Part shown: positions 1-5,574 of the stretch, in pieces
How the letters are laid out: each line of letters begins with the position of its first letter
How positions within the stretch are numbered: the first letter of the stretch is position 1
Source of the DNA: an uncultured Pseudomonas sp.
Lineage (GTDB): Bacteria; Pseudomonadota; Gammaproteobacteria; Pseudomonadales; Pseudomonadaceae
Direction: 5' to 3'
Length of the DNA stretch: 5,656 nt
NCBI GenBank assembly: GCA_946886875.1
Contig: CAMPJN010000262.1
Location: 1-5,656 of the forward strand
Notes under the pieces: generated by a model
Database searches by the model: none
Seen by the model: only the letters and a program-made list of their open reading frames with translations
What the model was told of the DNA's origin: nothing
Translations under genes and position numbers: made by a program

Positions 1-346
1 GGCGATAAGCCCCTTGATTGCTCGCCCGCACTTCGAGGAAGCAGTCTTTGGCGCCGAGGCTATGGGCCTGCTGCATCAAATGCTCGAGCAGTTTCAAGCC
101 GAGGCCGCGGCCCTGGCTTTGGGCTTTTACGGTGATATTCAACAGGTGGGCTTCGTCGAGAATTACCTGGATCACGCCATGACCGACCTGCTGCTCGCCC
201 TCGAACATCAGCCAACAGTGATAGGTTTTCAGGCTGTCGCTGAAAATCCCGCGGGTCCAGGGATGGCTGAAGGCGGCGAATTCGATCTTCAGCACTTCAT
301 CGAGATCCGCCTCGGTCATCGGGCGGAAGCTGATCGCATCGTTCAT
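1..346 (-). CDS. rimI: RimI, ribosomal protein S18-alanine N-acetyltransferase (partial, C-terminus beyond the left edge)
   Basis: GNAT-family N-acetyltransferase expected to acetylate the N-terminal alanine of ribosomal protein S18 in the cytoplasm, using acetyl-CoA. The first 115 codons are present and the frame is open to the window edge; RimI proteins are usually about 150 residues. Visible landmarks are VLDEAHLLNITV (about residues 61-73, the beta-strand core), the acetyl-CoA pyrophosphate loop of the Q-x-x-G-x-G type at Q76-S-Q-G79-R-G81, and LEVRASN (104-110). These line up closely with remembered E. coli RimI, where the Glu of LEVRASN is catalytic (E105 here). The ATG at 346 is preceded directly by an in-frame TGA, so no upstream start is possible in this frame; M10 is less likely because it would cut the first beta strand. 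No good Shine-Dalgarno is seen. It is the third gene of the leuA-holD-rimI series, now 140 bp from the holD stop because of an inserted repeat element. Identity is confident. Confidence 0.93.
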   Translation of the reverse strand, partial: MNDAISFRPMTEADLDEVLKIEFAAFSHPWTRGIFSDSLKTYHCWLMFEGEQQVGHGVIQVILDEAHLLNITVKAQSQGRGLGLKLLEHLMQQAHSLGAKDCFLEVRASNQGAYR

Positions 347-358
347 TCAGGTTGGCTC

Positions 359-499
359 AGCAGGCTGTTGAAAACGTAGGCGAGGACGCCGAGACAAGGC
401 AAAAGTGGCCGAGAAGGCGGAGTTTACTGCAGTAAATGAGCACTTCGAGGCCACTTTTAACGCAGTATCGGCTACGCAGGTAGTTTTCAAGAGTCTGCT
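359..499. mobile_element. Palindromic MITE-like element at the holD/rimI junction
   Basis: An imperfect inverted repeat fills almost the whole holD-rimI gap. The ends match as GCAGRCTSTTGAAAAC (360-375, and the reverse complement of 483-498). An inner 10-mer AAAAGTGGCC is exactly mirrored (401-410 against 449-458), and the centre is a perfect 14-bp palindrome TTTACTGCAGTAAA (423-436). The arms between these blocks are only moderately similar. There is no room for a transposase, so this would be a non-autonomous element or large REP-type repeat. I recall near-identical sequences in intergenic regions of Pseudomonas genomes, but cannot search here. The right end lies inside holD and supplies its last codons and stop. 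Exact boundaries are uncertain by a few bases because a 2-bp GC at both junctions could be a target duplication or part of the terminal repeat. In RNA it could fold into a long hairpin between holD and rimI. Confidence 0.82.
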
Positions 500-1293
500 A
501 ACCAACGTTGCCGCACCCGGCGCATAGCCTGCCACAGCGGCGCCTTGCGCTCGGGCTCGTCCATCAATAATTCCAGTCCCGGCACGGCCCAGACGGCTGG
601 TAAACCTTCGACCTGCAGTTCGCGGTTGTAAGCCTCGGCGTCGCCTTCGCCGGCAAAGCGGATCGCCGGCAAGCCCACCAGCCATAGGCAGCTGCAGGGT
701 TCCTGTTCCAGCTGAGCGCCGATAAAGCCCTGCACATAATCCAGCGCCGCCTGCGGCCCCTGGTCGAGGGAGCCACGGGCCAACAGCGGCCAGCGTACCG
801 GCTCGCCGATCAGTTGCGGGCTGTCCGGCAGGCCGGCAGCGCGCAGCAGATCCTTGAGCAACAGATAGGCCGGGTCGCGGCCCTGCAAGGCTTCGCCGGT
901 GGGCAGCTCGACCAACACCGCACAGGCACCGGCGCGTAACAGCTGCAGGGCGAAGCGCGGTGGCGGTACAGCGGCCACCTTGGCTGGCGTCTGCTCGAGC
1001 GGCTCGGCTTCGGCTGCACTCGGCACGGGTGTCTGCCGAGGTTGTGCGCCCGGACGTGGTACTTCGATTTTCGGCCGCGGCACGGGTGTAGTTTCCGGCA
1101 AAGCCGGTGCCTCATGTACCGGTGCATTTTCGACCGCGGCCCGCTGGGCGGGTACTTGCTCAGGTTCGTCTGCGACCTGTGGGCGCAACAGCTCGGGCCG
1201 CGAGGGCGCGGCAAACGGCAACTCCACGCGTGGCAGCCAACTGGCTACCTGCATGGCGCTCAAATAGGCGCGGCGGCGCAGCTCCGAAATCAA
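487..1293 (-). CDS. holD: Putative DNA polymerase III psi subunit (HolD), divergent pseudomonad type with Pro-rich linker
   Basis: A 268-residue protein I assign to the psi subunit of the replicative polymerase clamp-loader complex, which links the loader to chi (HolC) and through it to SSB. The N-terminus has [14 protein letters not shown] (residues 6-19). Its pattern L-x-x-[LM]-x-[IV]-x-x-W matches, with identical spacing, the chi-binding segment of E. coli psi (RR..LQQLGITQW). A Pro/Ala/Glu-rich, low-complexity linker follows (about 30-113), then a globular domain (114-266) with [11 protein letters not shown] (145-155) and a C-terminal [23 protein letters not shown] block (238-260). That block resembles the E. 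coli psi ending (LTDLRANPTARAALWQQI). It is about twice the length of E. coli psi, as I recall for the cryptic pseudomonad psi; adjacency to rimI also recalls E. coli holD-rimI. The TTG start overlaps the leuA stop by four bases and has AGGTGG at 1301-1306, seven bases upstream. The first ATG (codon 14) lacks an SD and would cut off the chi-binding segment. The last codons and stop come from an inserted repeat. Confidence 0.75.
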   Translation of the reverse strand: MISELRRRAYLSAMQVASWLPRVELPFAAPSRPELLRPQVADEPEQVPAQRAAVENAPVHEAPALPETTPVPRPKIEVPRPGAQPRQTPVPSAAEAEPLEQTPAKVAAVPPPRFALQLLRAGACAVLVELPTGEALQGRDPAYLLLKDLLRAAGLPDSPQLIGEPVRWPLLARGSLDQGPQAALDYVQGFIGAQLEQEPCSCLWLVGLPAIRFAGEGDAEAYNRELQVEGLPAVWAVPGLELLMDEPERKAPLWQAMRRVRQRWLADS

Positions 1294-2837
1294 ACGTCGG
1301 CCACCTGCGGGTGGGCTTTGAGTCCGGCCTGCATCAGGTTGAGGGCGTTGATATAGGCCTTGGCCGAAGCCACCAGAATATCGGTGTCGGCGCCGTTACC
1401 GTTGACGATACGGCCGCCCTTCTCCAGACGCACCGTCACCTCGCCCTGGGAGTCGGTGCCTTTGGTGATGGCGTTGACCGAATACAGCTGCAGCGTGGCT
1501 TGCGAATTGGCAATCGATTCGATGGCCTTGAAAGTTGCATCGACCGGGCCGGAACCCTGGGCGCTGGCGGCCTGTTCGGCACCGTCGACACTGACCACCA
1601 GCTTGGCCTCCGGCACTTCGCCGGTTTTGCTCGCCACTTCCAGGGTCACCAGCTTGAAATGCTCAGGGGCTTTTTCCGCCAGGGTGTCTGAAACCAGCGC
1701 TTGCAGATCCTCGTCGAAGATTTCGTGCTTCTTGTCGGCCAGATCCTTGAAGCGGGCAAAGGCCGCGTTCAGCTCGCTCTCGCCGGCCAATTGAATGCCC
1801 AGCTCCTCCAGGCGCGAACGGAAGGCGTTGCGCCCAGACAATTTGCCCAACGACAGCTTGTTGGTGTGCCAGCCGACCGACTGCGCGGACATGATCTCGT
1901 AGGTCTCGCGATGCTTGAGCACGCCATCCTGGTGAATGCCGGACTCGTGGGCGAAGGCGTTGGCGCCGACGATGGCCTTGTTCGGCTGCACCGGAAAACC
2001 AGTAATGCCGGAAACCATGCGCGAGGTGCTGAGGATATGCGGGGTGTCGATGCGGGTGTGCACACCGAGCAGGTCTTCGCGAGTTTTGATCGCCATGACG
2101 ATCTCTTCCAGCGCCGCGTTACCGGCACGCTCGCCGAGGCCGTTGATCGTGCACTCGACCTGCCGCGCTCCGGCGACCACCGCGGCCAGGGAGTTGGCTA
2201 CGGCCAGGCCCAGGTCGTTGTGGCAATGCACCGAGAACACCGCCTTGTCGGCGTTGGGAATGCGGTTGAGCAACTGGCGGATGGTTTCCGCGTACTGGTG
2301 CGGAATGGCGTAGCCGACGGTGTCGGGAATATTGATGGTGCGCGCGCCGGCATCGATCGCCGCTTCGATGATGCGGCAGAGGAAATCGATCTCGGAACGG
2401 CCGGCATCTTCGCAGGAAAATTCGACGTCGGCGCAGAGATTGCGCGCGCGCTTGACCGCGTGCACCGCCTGCTCGACCACCTGATCCGGCTGCATGCGCA
2501 GCTTGTGCTGCATATGGATAGGGCTGGTGGCGATAAAGGTATGGATACGCCCAGAGTTGGCGCCTTTCAGCGCCTCGGCGGCGCGGTCGATATCGGCATC
2601 CAGGGCCCGCGACAGGCTGCACACGGTGCTGTCCTTGATCGCATCGGCAATCGCCTTGACCGCGGCGAAGTCGCCGGGGCTGGCGATGGCGAAGCCGGCT
2701 TCGATCACGTCGACGCGCAACCGCTCCAGAGCCTTGGCAATACGCAGCTTCTCTTCGCCGGTCATGGAGGCACCGGGGCTCTGCTCGCCATCGCGCAGAG
2801 TGGTATCGAAGATAATCACGCGGTCATTGCTGCTCAT
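1290..2837 (-). CDS. leuA: 2-Isopropylmalate synthase (LeuA, E. coli-type)
   Basis: Catalyses the first committed step of leucine synthesis in the cytoplasm: acetyl-CoA plus 2-oxoisovalerate (2-ketoisovalerate) gives 2-isopropylmalate. The 515 residues match the E. coli-type enzyme (about 523). The N-terminal TIM barrel carries DTTLRDGEQ (11-19; R15 catalytic, D16 metal ligand), PDTVGY (171-176), HCHND (204-208; H204 and H206 metal ligands) and [10 protein letters not shown] (231-240; N240 ligand). HESGIHQDG (297-305) follows in the linker region. The C-terminal part (about 390-510), including [18 protein letters not shown], is the LeuA dimer domain that normally binds leucine for feedback inhibition. 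All metal and catalytic residues are present. The ATG at 2837 is preceded by TGAGGAA at 2844-2850 (GAGG eight bases away) and begins the conserved [13 protein letters not shown]; the open frame continues further upstream but is not protein-like. Its TGA overlaps the holD TTG, so it heads leuA-holD-rimI. Codon use and quality look like its neighbours. Confidence 0.97.
   Translation of the reverse strand: MSSNDRVIIFDTTLRDGEQSPGASMTGEEKLRIAKALERLRVDVIEAGFAIASPGDFAAVKAIADAIKDSTVCSLSRALDADIDRAAEALKGANSGRIHTFIATSPIHMQHKLRMQPDQVVEQAVHAVKRARNLCADVEFSCEDAGRSEIDFLCRIIEAAIDAGARTINIPDTVGYAIPHQYAETIRQLLNRIPNADKAVFSVHCHNDLGLAVANSLAAVVAGARQVECTINGLGERAGNAALEEIVMAIKTREDLLGVHTRIDTPHILSTSRMVSGITGFPVQPNKAIVGANAFAHESGIHQDGVLKHRETYEIMSAQSVGWHTNKLSLGKLSGRNAFRSRLEELGIQLAGESELNAAFARFKDLADKKHEIFDEDLQALVSDTLAEKAPEHFKLVTLEVASKTGEVPEAKLVVSVDGAEQAASAQGSGPVDATFKAIESIANSQATLQLYSVNAITKGTDSQGEVTVRLEKGGRIVNGNGADTDILVASAKAYINALNLMQAGLKAHPQVADV
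1301..1306 (-). promoter_or_regulatory. Ribosome binding site deciding the holD TTG start
   Basis: AGGTGG lies inside the last codons of leuA (the Gln-Val-Ala stretch), seven bases before the TTG at 1293-1291. It differs from AGGAGG by one base. Its position supports a coupled start within the leuA stop (overlap TTGA) over the internal ATG at codon 14, which has no SD. Confidence 0.6.
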
Positions 2838-2864
2838 TGGAAATTCCTCACGGCTACGCAGAAG

Positions 2865-2889
2865 CACAGACCCGACCTGGGGGCCTGTG
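2865..2889 (-). promoter_or_regulatory. Hairpin in the leuA 5' leader
   Basis: On the minus strand the sequence CACAGGCCC, loop CCAGGTC, GGGTCTGTG forms a 9-bp stem that is complete only if one G-U pair is allowed. The plus strand would have an A-C mismatch at that position. This strand bias suggests it folds in the leuA mRNA. It ends 15 bases upstream of the TGAGGAA ribosome binding site. No U-tract follows, so it is not a standard terminator. A role in leader stability or translation control is inference only. Confidence 0.45.
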
Positions 2890-2988
2890 TCGATAAGCGC
2901 TGATTGTCGCGTGAAACGCTGCGGGCGGGAAGCGTGGAAAGCAGCGGCAGGCTGTGCACCCGCCCTATCGGTCACCCTCGTGCCTGCC

Positions 2989-3032
2989 TGGACGCGGAGC
3001 GTCCAAGGAGGGGCTACCACGCTGGAGCGTGG
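2989..3032. repeat. Tandem pair of REP-like hairpins
   Basis: Two adjacent small palindromes share a GGAGCGT core: TGGACGC-GGA-GCGTCCA (2989-3005, 7-bp stem, 3-base loop) and CCACGCT-GG-AGCGTGG (3017-3032, 7-bp arms with a very tight loop, or 6 bp with a 4-base loop). They are separated by AGGAGGGGCTA. Such GGAGCGT(G/C)G hairpins resemble short palindromic repeats I recall from Pseudomonas intergenic regions. The hairpins are read directly from the sequence; the repeat-family membership is from memory. Confidence 0.65.
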
Positions 3033-3069
3033 GAGCCATCGAAATGGCGGGCGTTGGGCATCCTAGGTT

Positions 3070-3103
3070 CTAAGCATCGTCGCGGCTAAAGCCCCTCCCA
3101 CAG
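3070..3103 (-). repeat. REP-like element, inverted relative to the 2989-3032 cluster
   Basis: On the minus strand this reads TGTGGGAGGGGCTTTAGCC followed by GCGACGATGCTTAGA, the form of a common Pseudomonas REP sequence (GTGGGAGGGGCTTTAGCC type) as I recall it. GGCTTTAGCC is a small internal palindrome. AGCCCCTCC at 3090-3098 is the exact reverse complement of GGAGGGGCT at 3007-3015, so the two REP-like units are in opposite orientation, as in a BIME. Confidence 0.65.
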
Positions 3104-3109
3104 AGCCGG

Positions 3110-3138
3110 AAACAAAGCGCCCGCCAAAATGGCGGGCG
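3110..3138 (-). terminator. Rho-independent terminator of the nspC-synthase operon
   Basis: On the minus strand an 8-bp GC-only stem CGCCCGCC / GGCGGGCG with loop ATTTT (3138-3118) is followed by C and the T-rich tract TTTGTTT (3116-3110). It begins about 60 bp after the stop of the synthase gene. The strong stem, short loop and T-rich tail on the correct strand make this a good intrinsic terminator, separating the operon from leuA. Confidence 0.85.
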
Positions 3139-3197
3139 TTGGGCTAATCGAACGAGCGTTGACCCGCCTTAAACCAGCCTGGCCGACGCGCAGCCAA

Positions 3198-4442
3198 TCA
3201 GAGAGCTTGATCCCAGGGGCGGTCGCCGTTGGCGTCCTTAACCCGGGTCGGCAGGCCCATTACATCGAGCAGCTTGAGGAACGGCTCGGCCGGCAGCTGT
3301 TCGACGTTGGCCATATGCCCGACGTCCCAATCGCCACGGGCAACCAGCAGCGCGGCGGCGACTGGCGGTACGCCTGCGGTGTAGGAAATGCCCTGGCTGT
3401 CGGTCTCGGCGTAGGCGTCGGCGTGGTCGGCGACGTTGTAGATAAACAATTCGGCCGGCTTGCCGTCCTTGCTGCCTTTGACCAGATCGCCGATGCAGGT
3501 CTTGCCGCTGTAACCCGGCGCCAGCGAGGCGGGATCGGGCAGCACGGCCTTGACCACTTTCAGCGGCACCACTTCGAGGCCTTCGGCGGTTTTTACCGGC
3601 TGCTCGGAGAGCAGGCCGAGGCTGTTCAGCACAGTGAACACATTGATGTAGTGCTCGCCGAAGCTCATCCAGAAGCGCACGTTGGGCACGTTCAGGTGTT
3701 TGGACAGGGAATGCACTTCGTCATGCCCGGTCAGGTACAGATTCTGCTCGCCGACCACTGGCAGGTCGTCGGTGCGTTTGACTTCGAACATTTTGTTGCT
3801 GGTCCACTGGCTGTTCTGCCAGCTCCAGACTTGCCCGGTGAATTCGCGGAAATTGATTTCCGGGTCGAAATTGGTGGCGAAGTACTTGCCGTGGGAACCG
3901 GCGTTGACGTCGAGGATGTCGATCGACTCGATGCTGTCGAAGTACTGTTGTTGCGCCAATGCGGCATAGGCATTGACCACGCCCGGATCGAAACCGACGC
4001 CGAGGATGGCGGTCACGCCTTTTTCCTGGCACTCGGCCAGCTGCTTCCATTCGTAGTTACCGTACCAAGGCGGCGTTTCGCAGACCTTGCCCGGCTCTTC
4101 GTGAATGGCGGTATCGAGGTAGGCGACGCCGGTATCCATGCAGGCGCGTAGCACCGACATATTGAGGAAGGCCGAACCCACATTGATGACGATCTGCGAT
4201 TCGGTCTCGCGGATCAGCGCTTTGGTTGCATCTATATCCAGCGCGTTCAGGGCATAGGCCTGGATTTCGGCCGGCTGCTTGAGGCTGCCTTTGGCCTGGA
4301 CGCTGTCGATGATGGCCTGGCATTTGGAGATGTTGCGCGACGCGATAGCAATACGACCGAGTTCGTCGTTGTGCTGCGCGCACTTGTGGGCCACCACCTT
4401 GGCGACACCTCCTGCACCAATGATAAGAACATTCTTCTTCAA
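3198..4442 (-). CDS. Carboxynorspermidine/carboxyspermidine synthase (saccharopine dehydrogenase family)
   Basis: Expected to condense L-aspartate 4-semialdehyde with a diamine (1,3-diaminopropane or putrescine) and reduce the imine with NAD(P)H, giving carboxynorspermidine or carboxyspermidine for the adjacent decarboxylase. The 414 residues begin KKNVLIIGAGGVA, a Rossmann G-x-G-G-x-A loop (residues 9-14). Ser35-Arg36 after the second strand would suit the 2'-phosphate of NADPH (inference). The family-typical GVGFDPGVVNAYAA (148-161), FIYNVADHADAY (333-344) and SQGISYTAGVPPVAAA (349-364) match what I recall of Vibrio carboxynorspermidine dehydrogenase rather than lysine-degrading saccharopine dehydrogenase. 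The TTG at 4442-4440 is chosen because GAGGAAGG lies just upstream and the Rossmann fold starts at once. An ATG at 4520 in frame would overlap nspC by 56 bp and add a non-homologous-looking tail. It is 22 bp after nspC and followed by a terminator. The substrate (putrescine or diaminopropane) cannot be told from sequence. Confidence 0.9.
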   Translation of the reverse strand: MKKNVLIIGAGGVAKVVAHKCAQHNDELGRIAIASRNISKCQAIIDSVQAKGSLKQPAEIQAYALNALDIDATKALIRETESQIVINVGSAFLNMSVLRACMDTGVAYLDTAIHEEPGKVCETPPWYGNYEWKQLAECQEKGVTAILGVGFDPGVVNAYAALAQQQYFDSIESIDILDVNAGSHGKYFATNFDPEINFREFTGQVWSWQNSQWTSNKMFEVKRTDDLPVVGEQNLYLTGHDEVHSLSKHLNVPNVRFWMSFGEHYINVFTVLNSLGLLSEQPVKTAEGLEVVPLKVVKAVLPDPASLAPGYSGKTCIGDLVKGSKDGKPAELFIYNVADHADAYAETDSQGISYTAGVPPVAAALLVARGDWDVGHMANVEQLPAEPFLKLLDVMGLPTRVKDANGDRPWDQAL

Positions 4443-4446
4443 TTTA

Positions 4447-4454
4447 CCTTCCTC
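4447..4454 (-). promoter_or_regulatory. Ribosome binding site deciding the TTG start of the synthase gene
   Basis: GAGGAAGG sits in the 22-bp spacer after the nspC stop. Its GAGG core is eight bases from the TTG at 4442. It is the best Shine-Dalgarno of the operon and argues for TTG over the upstream in-frame ATG at 4520, which lies inside nspC. Confidence 0.75.
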
Positions 4455-4464
4455 GCTACCGGTC

Positions 4465-5574
4465 TCAGGAAAGACTGGACAGGTAGTCGTCGAACCCAAA
4501 TTCACGAACCACCTCGACACTGCCGTCGAGCTGTCGTACTGCGATTGCCGGCATTTTCAGGCCGTTGAACCAGTTCTTCTTGACCATGGTGTAACCCGCT
4601 GCGTCGATAAACGACAAACGATCGCCGATGGCCAGCGGACGATCGAATTGGTACTCACCGAAGATGTCGCCGGCCAGGCAGGATTTGCCGCACACCATGT
4701 AGGTATGCTCGCCGTCGCTGAGCGCCATCTTGGCATCGAGCCGGTAGATCAGCAGATCGAGCATGTGCGCTTCGATGGAGCTGTCGACCACGGCCAGGTT
4801 CTTACCGTTGTACAGAGTGTCGAGCACGGTCACTTCCAGGGAGGCGCTCAGGGTGATGGCCGCTTCGCCCGGCTCCAGATACACCTGCACACCGTAGGTT
4901 TCGGCAAAGGCTTTCAAGCGCGCACAGAAGCGATCCAGTGGGTAGCCGTCGCCAGTGAAGTGGATGCCGCCGCCGAGGCTGACCCATTGCACCTGATGCA
5001 ATAAGTGGCCGAAGCGCTCCTCGATGGTATTGAGCATCTGGTCGAACAGCTCGAAGCTGCCGTTCTCGCAGTTGTTGTGGAACATAAAGCCGGAGATCTT
5101 ATCCATCACCGTGGCGATCTTTTCCGGGTCCCATTCGCCCAGACGGCTGAATGGGCGCGCCGGATCGGCCAGCAGGTAGTCGGAGCTGCTCACCTGCGGG
5201 TTGACCCGCAGACCGCGCACTTTGCCGGCTGAGGCTTCGGCGAAGCGCTCGAGCTGGCCGATGGAGTTGAAGATGATCTTGTCGCAGTTGGCGAGCATCT
5301 CGTCGATTTCGTCGTCGGCCCAGGCCACGCTGTAGGCGTGGGTCTCGCCGGCGAACTTCTGCCGACCGAGCTTCAACTCATACAAGGAACTGGAGGTAGT
5401 GCCGTCCATATACTGCTGCATCAGATCGAACACCGACCAGGTGGCGAAGCACTTGAGCGCCAGTAGCGCCTTGGCCCCGGACTGTTCGCGTACGTAGGCG
5501 ATCTTCTCCAGATTGCCCAGCAGCTTTTGCTTGTCGATCAGGTAGTACGGCGTCTTGATCATCTCGGTGCCCAT
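4465..5574 (-). CDS. nspC: Carboxynorspermidine/carboxyspermidine decarboxylase NspC
   Basis: PLP-dependent alanine-racemase-fold decarboxylase (fold III, related to diaminopimelate and ornithine decarboxylases) that converts carboxynorspermidine to norspermidine and/or carboxyspermidine to spermidine in the cytoplasm. Of 369 residues, landmarks are MIKTPYYLID (5-14), the PLP lysine in LALKCF (K41), FMFHNNCEN (163-171), the phosphate-binding GGGIHF (201-206), LEPGEA (233-238), DSSIEAHMLD (264-273), the catalytic cysteine region GKSCLAGD (C299) and DAAGYTM with Y328. Length is normal for NspC and no active-site residue is missing. The start is uncertain: ATG at 5574 gives 369 residues, and ATG at 5562 gives 365 and begins at the conserved MIKTPYY; neither has a clear SD. 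It is first in the operon with the synthase, the reverse of the Vibrio order as I remember it. The two genes together make a spermidine route that bypasses SpeD/SpeE. Confidence 0.95.
   Translation of the reverse strand: MGTEMIKTPYYLIDKQKLLGNLEKIAYVREQSGAKALLALKCFATWSVFDLMQQYMDGTTSSSLYELKLGRQKFAGETHAYSVAWADDEIDEMLANCDKIIFNSIGQLERFAEASAGKVRGLRVNPQVSSSDYLLADPARPFSRLGEWDPEKIATVMDKISGFMFHNNCENGSFELFDQMLNTIEERFGHLLHQVQWVSLGGGIHFTGDGYPLDRFCARLKAFAETYGVQVYLEPGEAAITLSASLEVTVLDTLYNGKNLAVVDSSIEAHMLDLLIYRLDAKMALSDGEHTYMVCGKSCLAGDIFGEYQFDRPLAIGDRLSFIDAAGYTMVKKNWFNGLKMPAIAVRQLDGSVEVVREFGFDDYLSSLS

Larger units (their letters stand above)
3042..3144. repeat. 18-bp exact direct repeat (3042-3059 and 3127-3144)
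   Basis: AAATGGCGGGCGTTGGGC occurs twice, 85 bp apart, with different bases on both sides of each copy. The second copy forms one arm of the operon terminator; the first has no partner arm next to it. The copies bracket the REP-like element at 3070-3103, so they may mark an insertion or local duplication. Confidence 0.75.
2838..3197. other. 360-bp intergenic region between the polyamine operon and leuA
   Basis: No protein gene is supported here. From the right it contains the operon terminator (3110-3138), one copy of an 18-bp direct repeat (3127-3144) and its twin (3042-3059), an inverted REP-like element (3070-3103), a pair of REP-like hairpins (2989-3032), about 100 bp of featureless sequence (2890-2988) and the leuA leader hairpin with ribosome binding site (2844-2889). 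The leuA promoter should lie here, but I see only weak matches to -35/-10 consensus and do not call one. There is no ATG on the minus strand between 2990 and 2838, and no leucine-rich short ORF, so a classical leucine attenuator peptide is not evident. Confidence 0.7.

Noticed and set aside
14..379. A plus-strand open frame opposite rimI
   Set aside because: The minus strand encodes clear RimI motifs over the same bases; the plus frame is a shadow.
347..685. A minus-strand 112-codon frame ending in AEPT next to rimI
   Set aside because: It runs out of frame through holD and the repeat. Only its last four codons and stop matter, as the likely relic of the original holD tail.
1701..2903. A 400-codon open frame on the plus strand opposite leuA
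   Set aside because: It is antisense to a gene with every catalytic motif intact, and its translation has no recognisable motif; long antisense frames are expected in GC-rich codon-biased genes.
2838..2990. A leucine-rich leader peptide for attenuation of leuA
   Set aside because: No ATG and no run of leucine codons is present on the minus strand in this interval.
2838..3020. An N-terminal extension of leuA by 61 codons
   Set aside because: The ATG at 2837 has a good SD and starts the conserved sequence. The extension runs through the leader hairpin and REP sequence and is not protein-like.
3129..4151. A 340-codon open frame on the plus strand opposite the synthase gene
   Set aside because: It mirrors the codon bias of the sense gene, shows only low-complexity Val/Gly/Ala-rich translation, and starts within the terminator.
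4279..5004. A plus-strand open frame spanning the synthase/nspC junction
   Set aside because: It is antisense to two confident genes and has no ribosome binding site or family signature.
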